A DNA stretch of 64,000 nt. Origin: JAWKNZ01 sp041391425. Lineage in GTDB: Bacteria; Bdellovibrionota_B; Oligoflexia; Oligoflexales; JAWKNZ01. Below are positions 42,906 through 50,810 of the stretch, in pieces. The stretch covers positions 1 through 64,000 of the forward strand of contig JAWKNZ010000004.1 in assembly GCA_041391425.1 (NCBI GenBank), read 5' to 3'. Every line of letters begins with the position of its first letter. The stretch's first letter is position 1. Made by a program: the position numbers and the translations under genes. The notes below the pieces were generated by a model. It was not told the origin of the DNA and ran no database searches. It saw nothing but the letters and a program-made list of their open reading frames with translations.

Positions 42906-42934
42906 TTGACATGTACACAGAATCTGTGTACATT
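42906..42934 (+). promoter_or_regulatory. Promoter with embedded operator for the toxin-antitoxin operon
   Basis: TTGACA (42906-42911), a 17-base spacer, and TACATT (42929-42934). The spacer and box edges are a perfect dyad, TGTACACAGA-A-TCTGTGTACA (42912-42932). A bound antitoxin dimer would cover both boxes, the standard autoregulation of such modules. Confidence 0.75.
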
Positions 42935-42967
42935 CTTCACTGTTACTTCGAGCGGGAGGGGGCGGAT

Positions 42968-43240
42968 TTGCAGGTCGAATTATCAAAAGATGCGCAGAAG
43001 GCATTGCGAAAGGCGCCTAAGCATATCGTTGCTAAACTGCTTGCTTGGGTTGATCTTGTGGAGCAAGAAGGAATGGACGAAGCCAGGACTCGCCCTGGTT
43101 TTCAGGATGAGCCACTCAAAGGAACCCTTAAAGGAAAAAGATCCATTAGGCTTTCAAAACAATGGAGAGCTATTTACTCTATCAAGCAAAATAAGATTGA
43201 ATGTGTTCTTGTAGAAAGGGTGACACCTCATGACTACTAA
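42968..43240 (+). CDS. RelE/HigB-family toxin
   Basis: 90 residues from TTG at 42968, preceded by a GGGAGGGGGCGG ribosome site. The RelE fold signature is clear: LSKDAQKALRKAPKHIVAKLLAWV, then PLKGTLKGKRSIRLSKQWRAIYSI and VERVTPHDY at the end. Such proteins cut mRNA at the ribosome. An earlier frame start at 42902 lies inside the promoter and is not usable. The toxin gene precedes its antitoxin and overlaps it by 11 bases, the HigBA order. Confidence 0.85.
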   Translation: MQVELSKDAQKALRKAPKHIVAKLLAWVDLVEQEGMDEARTRPGFQDEPLKGTLKGKRSIRLSKQWRAIYSIKQNKIECVLVERVTPHDY

Positions 43241-43550
43241 AAGTAAAGCTAAAAAGTTTCTTGAAAATTTGACTGATGGTCCTTTAACTATCGGTGGTTT
43301 GCTTTGGGCTATCCGCGAGGGAGAAGAACTGTCAATGGCAGCATTTGCTGAGCAATTGGGAATTTCAAGGTCCCATCTAAATGATATTGAAAAAGGTAGA
43401 AAGCCAGTCAGTCCACAAAAAGCTGCTGAATACGCTCTAACATTGGGTTACAGCGATCAGCAGTTTATTCGACTTGCTCTGCAAGATCTTTTAAATCGCA
43501 ATGATCTTGACGAATACGAAGTGGACTTAATCAAAAGAAAAGGTGCCTGA
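43230..43550 (+). CDS. HigA-like HTH antitoxin
   Basis: 106 residues. Cro/cI-type helix-turn-helix (LSMAAFAEQLGISRSHLNDIEKGRKPVSPQKAAEYALTLGY). It neutralises the overlapping upstream toxin and should bind the dyad 42912-42932 in the promoter. GTGACACC lies before the ATG, and translation is coupled to the toxin gene. Confidence 0.83.
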   Translation: MTTKSKAKKFLENLTDGPLTIGGLLWAIREGEELSMAAFAEQLGISRSHLNDIEKGRKPVSPQKAAEYALTLGYSDQQFIRLALQDLLNRNDLDEYEVDLIKRKGA

Positions 43551-43638
43551 GCAGGTGTCTGGTTTTTTATGGCTACCTCACAGAACCTTGAAAGCCTTTA
43601 GGTATCAACTCAAAATATTCAGATTCTAAATACTGCAT

Positions 43639-44669
43639 CTAGTATTTCCATTTGTTTGAAATCTTTACGAGGCTAAGCATCACCGGGACTTCGATAAGAA
43701 CGCCGACGACAGTTGCCAAAGCCGCGCCTGAGTTTAAGCCAAAGAGTGCAATCGCTACTGCCACAGCAAGTTCAAAGAAGTTACTTGCGCCAATCATTGA
43801 CCCAGGACTTAAAATACAGTGCGGTATAGCCATCTTCTTACCTAGGCCCCAGGCCACAAAGAAGATGAAATAAGTTTGAATAGTCAGAGGGATGGCTATC
43901 AACAATATGTGTAAGGGGTTCGCTAATATTTTTTCCCCTTGAAATGCAAATAGTAATACTAAAGTTGTTAAAAGTGCGACAATCGATAACGGTTTTAATT
44001 TCGCCATAAAGACTTCATTAAACCATTTTTCTCCGTGGGAATTGATCAATACTTTATTGGCAAGATAGCCAGCAACTAATGGGATGACAATGAAAATCAC
44101 CACTGACGAAATCAAAGTGTCAAAGGGAATTGTTATATTGGTGACGCCAAGTAAAAATTTAACAATTGGTATAAAAGCTACGAGCAATACGAGGTCGTTT
44201 ATGGCCACTTGAACCAGGGTATATTCTGGATCACCCTTTGTAAGGTAAGACCAGACAAACACCATAGCTGTACATGGAGCTGCTCCCAGCAAAATAGCGC
44301 CGGCTATGTATTCTTGAGCCAGTTCGGGGGAAAGATAGGTCGCATAAAGCTTGTCAAAAAATATCCAGGCAAAGAAAGCCATGGTAAATGGTTTGATCAA
44401 CCAGTTTATCACAAGAGTTAACGCAAGCCCTTTTGGGTTTTTACCGACATCCTTAATGGAACTAAAGTCAATTTGGACCATCATCGGGAATATCATTAGC
44501 CAAACTAAAACTGCAACTGGGATGTTGACCTTAGAGATATTCATATCACTTAAAATCGATATAGAGTTGCCAAGGACTTTTCCAAGGGTAATTCCGCCAA
44601 CAATACATAGAGCGACCCATATACTCAGGTAGCGTTCAAAAAACCCATTTGTTCTGATTCAGTGCTCAT
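43639..44669 (-). pseudogene. acr3: ACR3 arsenite exporter gene with frameshift near its start
   Basis: Codes for an ACR3-type arsenite/H+ antiporter. From the ATG at 44669 (overlapping the arsC stop by 4 bases) the frame reads MSTESEQMGFL and soon hits TGA. One extra T in the six-T run (44638-44643) would give MGFFERYLSIWVALCIVGG and join the long frame, whose first ATG (44544) begins NISKVNIPVAVLVWLMIFPMM. The conserved body is intact: GAAPCTAMVFVWSYLTKGDP, GASNFFELAVAVAI. As read, TM1 is lost. Real mutation or homopolymer error. Confidence 0.85.
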
Positions 44670-45097
44670 TTCTTATCTTCCATATAGTCTTCGATGTTTG
44701 TGATCATCGCTTTAATTTCGTCCCGGACTCTGCGATAAACAGAAAAGATTTCTTCCTCGTTACTCATGCCTTTGGTAAGTCTTGGCGGGTCATCAAACCC
44801 TACATGGATGATTTTTCCACCGGGGAAGAAGGGACAGTTCTCATGGGCGTCTGAACATACGGTAAACACGAAATCCATTTTTTCATCAGGCAATTCTTCG
44901 GTGGTATTAGATTCGTGATGGCTGATATCAATACCTGCTTCTTGCATCACTTTGACTGCGTGGGGATTAAGCCCGTGCTTTTTTGTACCGGCGGAGTAGA
45001 AGGAAAATGTATCAGCTTTTAAAGCTTTGCCCCAGCCTTCTGCCATTTGCGAACGGCATGAGTTGCCTGTGCATAGAAATAAAACGTTATTTTTCAT
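44666..45097 (-). CDS. arsC: Arsenate reductase ArsC, thioredoxin-coupled type
   Basis: 143 residues of the low-molecular-weight phosphatase fold. P-loop FLCTGNSCRSQMAEG (Cys9 and Cys14 region with Arg), redox pair FTVCSDAHENCPFFPG, and general acid region FDDPPR. It reduces arsenate to arsenite for export by the next gene. Arranged merR-type regulator, arsC, acr3 on one strand, separated by 0 bases upstream and overlapping by 4 downstream. Confidence 0.93.
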   Translation of the reverse strand: MKNNVLFLCTGNSCRSQMAEGWGKALKADTFSFYSAGTKKHGLNPHAVKVMQEAGIDISHHESNTTEELPDEKMDFVFTVCSDAHENCPFFPGGKIIHVGFDDPPRLTKGMSNEEEIFSVYRRVRDEIKAMITNIEDYMEDKK

Positions 45098-45511
45098 TTA
45101 TTGATCTCCCTCCTCTATAAAACATTCAAGGATTGGACAATCACTGAGAGGTTGGTTGCTATCGGTGCAACAAAGCGCAAGAGTTTCGAGCGACTTCTTC
45201 ATGTTCTCCAGGTCTTTAATTTTTTGATTGATTTCTTCGATCTTTTCTTCTGTTATGGTAAGCACGTCGCTACACTTGGCGTGGCTTTTAATTTTCAAAT
45301 CTAAGAGCCCTTTGGCTTCATTCAGCGTAAAGCCTAACTCCTGCGATCTTTTGATGAAACGGATGCGAGCAATATACTCTTCAGGATAATGCCTGAAAGC
45401 ACCTTGCTTTTTGGGCTGCTTTAATATGCCTTTTCTTTCGTAAAAGCGAATAGTCTCGACATTAACCGCTGAGGCGTGCGCTAGTTTTCCAATGGTCAGA
45501 TAATTCTTCAT
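45098..45511 (-). CDS. MerR-family metal-responsive regulator of the ars operon
   Basis: 137 residues. HTH YLTIGKLAHASAVNVETIRFYERKGIL, then FRHYPEEYIARIRFIKRSQELGF and a dimer helix. The metal-site cysteines are placed as in mercury MerR: AKCSDV, then LCCTDSNQPLSDCPI. The start at 45511 is chosen because the -10 box ends at 45518, so an upstream ATG at 45526 would not be transcribed; the message then begins at or next to this ATG (leaderless). An ArsR would be more usual here. Confidence 0.85.
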   Translation of the reverse strand: MKNYLTIGKLAHASAVNVETIRFYERKGILKQPKKQGAFRHYPEEYIARIRFIKRSQELGFTLNEAKGLLDLKIKSHAKCSDVLTITEEKIEEINQKIKDLENMKKSLETLALCCTDSNQPLSDCPILECFIEEGDQ

Positions 45512-45517
45512 GCTCAC

Positions 45518-45549
45518 AACATACACTCCGTACTATGGTACGGAGTCAA
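45518..45549 (-). promoter_or_regulatory. mer-type promoter/operator of the ars operon
   Basis: On the minus strand TTGACT (45549-45544), a 20-base spacer and TATGTT (45523-45518). The spacer holds the dyad ACTCCGTAC-CATA-GTACGGAGT (45525-45546). An over-long spacer with this dyad is the hallmark of MerR-activated promoters, and the sequence is close to the classical mercury operator TTGACTCCGTACATGAGTAC. Confidence 0.85.
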
Positions 45550-45776
45550 GATAGCAAAATGAATTAATTCCTAAAGTGATATTTTTTTCGTTGTTTATAG
45601 CTTCTTCAGCTTCGTGCTTTGGTAAGTTCCTGGATTATTGGGGATATTATTTTGAAGCTTTGTTTTCATTTGCGCTGTTTGCGCGCACTTTGATTTTAGC
45701 TTTTCACGTTTAAATTACGTTCAATTTTTATGAAGAGTTGGTTAATCTAATGAAAATAATTAGTTAAAAGATTAGA

Positions 45777-45800
45777 GTGGAGGCGGCTGCAATCGAACCT
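45777..45800 (-). repeat. tmRNA-3'-end-like direct repeat, copy B
   Basis: Minus strand AGGTTCGATTGCAGCCGCCTCCAC. It matches copy A over the common 23 bases but lacks the final CCA. It separates the ars/HigBA segment (42.8-45.8 kb) from the DUF4258 segment (45.8-46.7 kb). About 50 bases further (minus-strand upstream), copies B and C also share TTGAAAACTT. Confidence 0.55.
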
Positions 45801-46025
45801 GGAAAAAGAAATACCAAACAAGCCAAAGTCTTGTAAACCTTAAGTTTTCAAAGCTCAGCTTGGTTGGAAGAGGTTCAAATCTGACGGTTTATGTATATAT
45901 ACCGAATGGATTGGGGTATTTCCGGCAACAAAAACGACGTTCCGAAATGAGGTCCAATTGGCATAATCGATATTTACTTTGTTAATAAAATATATTAAGT
46001 TAATAGCTCTGAATCGGGAGCTGAT

Positions 46026-46289
46026 GTGGGGAAGACGGGCAAGAAAATCAAGCGGATGCTGGCTCAAGGACATTTTGCATTGTCTCTTCATGCCGCCGAA
46101 CGCAGTGCTGAGCGTATGATTTCTGAAAGTGACATCATGGAGTGTGGTGCATCAGCAAAGAAAGTGGTCTTCCAGGAAGACAAAGGCACATGGAAAGTCA
46201 ATGGAAGTGACCTTGACGGCGAAGATTTGACAGTCGTTTGTAAATTGAAAGGCGATCTTTTGATCGTTACCATGTATAGAAAATCGTAA
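46026..46289 (+). CDS. DUF4258-family protein, probable toxin
   Basis: 87 residues from GTG (46026) behind GGGAG. The DUF4258 pattern is present: FALSLHAAERSAERMISESDIMECG, then KGTWKVNGSDLDGEDLTVVCKL and LLIVTMYRKS. The family is often the toxin half of pairs with an HTH antitoxin of the YgiT/MqsA type. The next gene, 10 bases on, encodes such a protein. Confidence 0.72.
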   Translation: MGKTGKKIKRMLAQGHFALSLHAAERSAERMISESDIMECGASAKKVVFQEDKGTWKVNGSDLDGEDLTVVCKLKGDLLIVTMYRKS

Positions 46290-46299
46290 AGGTGATGTT

Positions 46300-46722
46300 A
46301 TGGCGTTAAAGACTATCCACTACAAGATCTCCGGTCTCGACTACGTTTATGTTCGTGTTCCAGTCACAAAGGACGATGACGGAGAAGACTACATAGACTT
46401 TCCTATGGGCGACATCGAAGAAGCCATTGCTGTTGCGTTAATTAAATCTCGTGTACCACTAAGGGGTGCTGAAGTGATTTTTCTTCGTAAAGCATTGGGG
46501 CATACATTGAAGTCCTGGGCTGATGCGCTTGGCCTTTCGGCAGCGGGAGTTTTAAAGTGGGAGAGAGCTACAAAACAGAGGTTGTCGACTGTAAATGAAG
46601 CAGCTGTTCGGGCATTTTGCGCAGAAGAACTTGGAGTAGAACTGCCTGGTGTGTTGTCTCAACTTGTCGGGAAGGATAAGACGCCGAAACGTCTGTCGGT
46701 TAAATTAGAAGATGCTGCCTAG
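46300..46722 (+). CDS. HTH antitoxin partner of the DUF4258 protein
   Basis: 140 residues. C-terminal HTH in the MqsA/YgiT style: RGAEVIFLRKALGHTLKSWADALGLSAAGVLKWERA. The N-terminal domain (~1-60) has no CxxC zinc ribbon, unlike MqsA. AAAGGTGATG precedes the ATG. It forms a two-gene operon with the DUF4258 gene between repeats B and A. Confidence 0.7.
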   Translation: MALKTIHYKISGLDYVYVRVPVTKDDDGEDYIDFPMGDIEEAIAVALIKSRVPLRGAEVIFLRKALGHTLKSWADALGLSAAGVLKWERATKQRLSTVNEAAVRAFCAEELGVELPGVLSQLVGKDKTPKRLSVKLEDAA

Positions 46723-46748
46723 AATTGGATTCGACTAAGTACGAGCGG

Positions 46749-46773
46749 TGGTGGAGGCGGCTGCAATCGAACC
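46749..46773 (-). repeat. tmRNA-3'-end-like direct repeat, copy A (next to smpB)
   Basis: Minus strand GGTTCGATTGCAGCCGCCTCCACCA, immediately downstream of smpB. Here it is preceded by GGAGGCGG, which pairs perfectly with CCGCCTCC, giving an 8-bp hairpin with the T-loop sequence in the loop. It looks like the 3' end of an ssrA gene without its body. The T-stem is imperfect, so no functional RNA is claimed. Confidence 0.55.
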
Positions 46774-46795
46774 CGCCTCCATACAACACCAACTA

Positions 46796-47251
46796 TCACC
46801 CAACCTGCTTACGCATAGCCCGTGCTATCTCTTTATTCGCATCCTTCTCTTTAGATGCAGCTCGCTTATCGTGTAATTTCTTACCTTTTGCCAAAGCAAT
46901 TTCAACTTTTACTAGCTGTCCTTTGAGATAAACTTTAATCGGGACAATGGAGTAGCCTTTTTGTTGTACTGAATTGAGAAGTTTGATGATTTCTCGTTTT
47001 TGTAAAAGCAGTTTTCTTTGCCGGCGTTCTTCATGGTTGAAGATGTTGCCATGGGTGTAGGGGCTGATGTGTACATTGTGTAAAAATGCTTCGTCGTCCC
47101 TGAAGTCAACCCAGCCGTCGGTAAGGTTGATCTTACCCGCTCTGATGGATTTGACTTCGGTTCCTTTTAGAACAAGGCCAGCTTCGAATTTATCGAATAT
47201 GTTATATTCGTGAAAGGCCTTCCTGTTTTTAGCTATTATTTTAATGCCCAT
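46796..47251 (-). CDS. smpB: tmRNA-binding protein SmpB
   Basis: 151 residues. Delivers tmRNA to stalled ribosomes (trans-translation). Signature: KNRKAFHEYNIFDKFEAGLVLKGTEVKSIR, then GWVDFRDDEAFLHNVHISPY and RQRKLLLQKREI. The C-terminal basic tail KGKKLHDKRAASKEKDANKEIARAMRK is the part that enters the decoding centre. In many genomes ssrA lies just downstream; here only a tmRNA-like end remains there. Confidence 0.95.
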   Translation of the reverse strand: MGIKIIAKNRKAFHEYNIFDKFEAGLVLKGTEVKSIRAGKINLTDGWVDFRDDEAFLHNVHISPYTHGNIFNHEERRQRKLLLQKREIIKLLNSVQQKGYSIVPIKVYLKGQLVKVEIALAKGKKLHDKRAASKEKDANKEIARAMRKQVG

Positions 47252-47268
47252 AGTTTTCCTGCCTGGTT

Positions 47269-48723
47269 TTAATAAGAGCGTGCTCCGATGGAAATTCTTT
47301 TATCCCACTGCGTTTTTGTCTTATGGATTAATTCGTAAAAAGTCAGTCCTGTTGGCTTGAGCAATGCATCGGATGTAAGTGAGCTCTGAGCTGTGATTTT
47401 ACTGATGATTGTTTTCAAGCTTTCTCGATTAGAATGGTTTTCGATCGCATAAATTAAATATAAACTTTGCCGGTAAGCTTGACCTGCTTTTACCGTTGAA
47501 TATGAGGTGTAGGATTTTAGAAAGTCATTTTTTTGTAGAAAGGATCCGGCTTTTGGTGCGAATGAAAAAGTTGTGCATTGACTGGTGTTGCATGAAAGCC
47601 GTTGGGCGATTCCTTCGTCAAACCACGGAGGCAGTTGACGAAAGTCCGTCATTTGTGCAAAGAGTGCATGGACGAGCTCATGGCGTAAAATACGATCGAG
47701 GGCTGTTAAATTTTTATTTTGCAGCCAGGAGTTTTTGACTGGAATGCGCATTCTGCCATCAAAGAGCCCTTCTGCCCAATCTGGACTATCCGGTACGATG
47801 TTTTTAAATTTGTCAGCTGGATATAATAAAACTTCGATTTGTACATTGGGCTCTCTAAAGCCAAAATCAACGACAAATTCTTGTAGTGCTGCATCTAACA
47901 AGTCTAGAACTTGCTCTGATAGGATCTCATGTTCGATTCGACGGTAGCTTAAGGTAAAATATTGTGACGTTTGTGTTTGTTGGTAATCACTTTCTAACTG
48001 TTTGCTTTTGACTCTGGTTAGTTGTTTTAATATATCTTTTCTTTCGGAGTTATTAGCACTGTCTTGAATGTCAGATAAATAGCGCTCAGATTTAACAAAA
48101 TCACCTAGGGATTCTAAAACATCGAGGTAAAGAGCTTGGACGCTTTTATCATTTGCATTCTGCTGTAAAAACCACTCTAACTGTTCTTCGGCAGCATATA
48201 GTTGCCCTGTCTTACGATAGCAATAGGCGAGCCCTTTCGAAATTTCCTGAGTTCGCCCTAATGCCTCGGCGCGGCGAAAAAAACTTATGGCTTTCGAACA
48301 ATCGCCGAGTTTTAGATGGGCCCATGCAGCAGTTGTCAATAAAATCTGCATTTGGGAATCAAGCCACTCTCGAAATGCCGGGTTTCTTTCCTCAAGGCTG
48401 TAAGTATCTGCTAACGCCATGGCACCAAAGTAGTCCCCTGAGTTGAATTTAAGCTGAAGGCTTTGGATCGCCTTCTGGTCAACAGCTGAAAAAGCCCTGT
48501 GCTCTTTTTCCGGCTTTAGTTTTATCTTCTCAACATTTGCAGGTACTGGGTTGTGAGGTTGTTTGTCGGCTGAACTGATAGTAGTAATTTGCTCTGTGTT
48601 CCTCAGCTTGCTTTTTTGTGACAGTTCATCTGTTTTTGGTGCTTGGATCGCAGTGACGGCCCCGTAAATAGCCAAGCAGGAAAGGCCTGCAAAAATATAC
48701 TTTTTCACAGTGGGCATTTTCAT
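47269..48723 (-). CDS. TPR protein with peptidase-MA-type zinc metalloprotease domain
   Basis: 484 residues. N-terminal signal or anchor (~9-25, YIFAGLSCLAIYGAVTAI). TPR-like repeats ~75-235 (GDYFGAMALADTYSLEER, KLGDCSKAISFFRRAEALGR, GQLYAAEEQLEWFLQQN). The C-terminal gluzincin domain has ILRHELVHALFAQM (HExxH) and LPPWFDEGIAQ with the third-ligand Glu. Probably a periplasmic protease. Overlaps grxC by 4 bases and precedes smpB by 17 bases in the same direction. Confidence 0.82.
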   Translation of the reverse strand: MKMPTVKKYIFAGLSCLAIYGAVTAIQAPKTDELSQKSKLRNTEQITTISSADKQPHNPVPANVEKIKLKPEKEHRAFSAVDQKAIQSLQLKFNSGDYFGAMALADTYSLEERNPAFREWLDSQMQILLTTAAWAHLKLGDCSKAISFFRRAEALGRTQEISKGLAYCYRKTGQLYAAEEQLEWFLQQNANDKSVQALYLDVLESLGDFVKSERYLSDIQDSANNSERKDILKQLTRVKSKQLESDYQQTQTSQYFTLSYRRIEHEILSEQVLDLLDAALQEFVVDFGFREPNVQIEVLLYPADKFKNIVPDSPDWAEGLFDGRMRIPVKNSWLQNKNLTALDRILRHELVHALFAQMTDFRQLPPWFDEGIAQRLSCNTSQCTTFSFAPKAGSFLQKNDFLKSYTSYSTVKAGQAYRQSLYLIYAIENHSNRESLKTIISKITAQSSLTSDALLKPTGLTFYELIHKTKTQWDKRISIGARSY

Positions 48724-48992
48724 TCTTGGCCTTGTGCGCCCGCATTTAATTTTGGCAACAGTTGCCCTTTTTTGTGCAACGACGCAAGCTCGTTGAAGCC
48801 ACCAACGAACTCATCGCCGATAAAAATCATGGGAACTGTGCGCCAACCGCCATTTTCTGCTGAGAGCTGCATTCTTAACTGTTGATTATTATTTAGGTTG
48901 ATTTCTTCATAGCCTAAGCCTAGTTGGTCGAGAAGCCGCTTGGCTTGGACGCAGTAGGGGCAAAAATCTGTTGTGTATACTTTGATTTCCAC
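48720..48992 (-). CDS. grxC: Glutaredoxin (GrxC type)
   Basis: 90 residues. Dithiol active site CPYC in YTTDFCPYCVQAKRLL, cis-Pro region WRTVPMIFIGDEFVGGF, and the glutathione-binding GG. Reduces disulfides and glutathionylated proteins. First gene of the grxC, metallopeptidase, smpB run, overlapping the next gene by 4 bases. Confidence 0.93.
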   Translation of the reverse strand: MEIKVYTTDFCPYCVQAKRLLDQLGLGYEEINLNNNQQLRMQLSAENGGWRTVPMIFIGDEFVGGFNELASLHKKGQLLPKLNAGAQGQE

Positions 48993-49112
48993 TTTAATAT
49001 CCTTAAGTATAGTGATTACTTATGATCTCGCCTTGAATATAGTCTCTAAATATGGGAAAGCAATAGCCTTATCTTGATATGTTCTATCAAAATAGTAGAG
49101 AAAGCAAAGCTA

Positions 49113-50237
49113 ATGATTATAAATGATGAAAAAATTCAAGAAGTTAAGGATTTTGCGTCCAGGTTACTCGCGAGCCATCTGGCTTCTGATGTTGCCTTGA
49201 ATTATCCCGAGTTGCAAAACAAGCGGATAGATAGTGTTGAAATTAAGCAGCAAGATCTTTCGCTTTGTATACTTTCCGATGGGCTTGGATTGGATAAGAA
49301 AATTGAGATTGAAAGGGTTTTACGCCAGAAAATAGCATCTGAGTTTGATTTGAATTCCGTATCAGTGCGCTATAAACGTAAGTTGAAAAACCCGGCCACT
49401 GAATATGGAAGGGGTGAGGCGCCGGCGGATGTGAGCAACTATCAGTCGAAACCTTTAGGAGTGTCGATAGATAAAAAACCTATCCCTGGGGTTAAACACG
49501 TCATTGTCGTTGCCTCTGGCAAAGGTGGGGTGGGAAAGTCCACTGTAAGTACAAATATTGCCGCCGCTTTGGCTAAAAAATGCCATAAAATTGGATTGTT
49601 AGACGCTGATATCTATGGGCCTTCTAGCCCGATGATGTTAGGTATTGATGGCTCTATGGGAGTTTTACCTTCTGGTAAGCTGGCTCCTGTGGAGGCACAT
49701 GGGATTAAATGTGCTTCTTATGGATTTTTGTCTGATGCCCGCCATCCCGTTTTATGGCGTGGGCCAATGGTGGCAAAAGGGATTAAGCAATTTTGCTATG
49801 ATGTCGAATGGGGGACGCTCGATGTTCTTGTGGTAGACCTTCCTCCTGGTACCGGAGATATTCAGCTTGCCCTTATAGAAAATCTTCCTATACACAGTGC
49901 GATCGTTGTAAGCACTCCCCAAGATGTTGCTTTGATAGACGCTCATAAAGCTGTGAGTATGTTCGAGAAGTTAGATGTACCCATTGCTGGTCTGGTTGAA
50001 AATATGTCGGTCCATACCTGCGGGCAATGTGGACATCAGGAACATTTATTTGGAGAAGGTGGGATTGACCGCTTTGCAGAGGAACGCTCATTAGCAATTC
50101 TAGGTAAGATTCCTTTACAAAGGCAAATAAGAGAAAGCTGCGACTTAGGGCAGCCGGTAGCTTTGTCTAGCGAAAATCCTACAGAAGGTATTTTTTCTTA
50201 TATTGCCGATGCGATTGTTTGCCATGCATTGGTTTAG
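49113..50237 (+). CDS. apbC: Mrp/ApbC-family iron-sulfur cluster carrier ATPase
   Basis: 374 residues. N-terminal MIP18-like domain (~1-100), then a P-loop domain with the deviant Walker A ASGKGGVGKST, Walker B-like LLDADIYGPS, and LVVDLPPGTGDIQL. The cluster-binding CxxC is in HTCGQCGHQE. It binds and transfers 4Fe-4S clusters, which the two radical-SAM loci and MNIO-linked metabolism would need in general. ATG at 49113 follows AGAGAAAG; 13 in-frame codons before it have no ribosome site. Confidence 0.9.
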   Translation: MIINDEKIQEVKDFASRLLASHLASDVALNYPELQNKRIDSVEIKQQDLSLCILSDGLGLDKKIEIERVLRQKIASEFDLNSVSVRYKRKLKNPATEYGRGEAPADVSNYQSKPLGVSIDKKPIPGVKHVIVVASGKGGVGKSTVSTNIAAALAKKCHKIGLLDADIYGPSSPMMLGIDGSMGVLPSGKLAPVEAHGIKCASYGFLSDARHPVLWRGPMVAKGIKQFCYDVEWGTLDVLVVDLPPGTGDIQLALIENLPIHSAIVVSTPQDVALIDAHKAVSMFEKLDVPIAGLVENMSVHTCGQCGHQEHLFGEGGIDRFAEERSLAILGKIPLQRQIRESCDLGQPVALSSENPTEGIFSYIADAIVCHALV

Positions 50238-50243
50238 CTTTTC

Positions 50244-50771
50244 TCAATATAAATAGCTTTTAACTATTTCCTGATAATGAATAGCTGATTCAAGTAGCGA
50301 CGCCCTTTCTTTTTCGTTTAATTGCCTTTTTACTTTAGCGGGTGAGCCGACGATAAGGGAGCCTGGTGGGTAGGTTTTTCCAGGAGGAACGACAGATCCA
50401 GCGCCTACTAATGATTCCTTCTGGATAACAGCGCCATCCAAAATAGTAGCACCCATACCGATTAAACAGAGGTCTTCTATTATACAAGCATGGATTGTAG
50501 CACTGTGCCCTATGGTCACATCGTCTCCAATAATGGTGGGATTTCCACCATCGGTTACATGCACTACAGAATTATCCTGAATATTGGTGCGTTTACCAAT
50601 TTTTATAAAGTTAACATCGCCTCTTAAAACGCTGTTGAACCAAATGCTTGAATCTTCTCCAATATCAACATTTCCGATAAGGTAGACTCCGCCAGCAACG
50701 AAAACATTTTTTGAGAGAATCGGTTCTTTGTTTTTATATTTAATAATGTTAGCTTGCGGCATAATGTGCAT
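50244..50771 (-). CDS. Gamma-class carbonic anhydrase-like protein
   Basis: 175 residues of left-handed beta-helix hexapeptide repeats (IGNVDIGEDSSIWFNSVLRGDVNFIKIGKRTNIQDNSVVHV). Metal His are present in NSVVHVTD and IGHSATIHAC. The C-terminal helix includes ERASLLESAIHYQEIVKSYL. Members are carbonic anhydrases or metal-dependent hexapeptide proteins (YrdA/PaaY). Convergent with apbC; its 5' end overlaps the leader of the rhodanese-like gene. A second ATG three codons in is possible. Confidence 0.85.
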   Translation of the reverse strand: MHIMPQANIIKYKNKEPILSKNVFVAGGVYLIGNVDIGEDSSIWFNSVLRGDVNFIKIGKRTNIQDNSVVHVTDGGNPTIIGDDVTIGHSATIHACIIEDLCLIGMGATILDGAVIQKESLVGAGSVVPPGKTYPPGSLIVGSPAKVKRQLNEKERASLLESAIHYQEIVKSYLY

Positions 50772-50810
50772 TTAAGATTGAGCTCCTATTCTTTTAATAA
50801 GTTTTATAAG

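Noticed and set aside
45857..45890. tRNA-like GGTTCAAATC on the plus strand (and GGTTCAAAC near 42876)
   Set aside because: No pairing T-stem, D-arm, anticodon arm or acceptor stem can be built around either.
46749..46795. Functional tmRNA gene next to smpB
   Set aside because: Only the 3' terminal ~35 bases resemble tmRNA; the T-stem has mismatches and no tag-coding or 5' part is present between smpB and the next gene.
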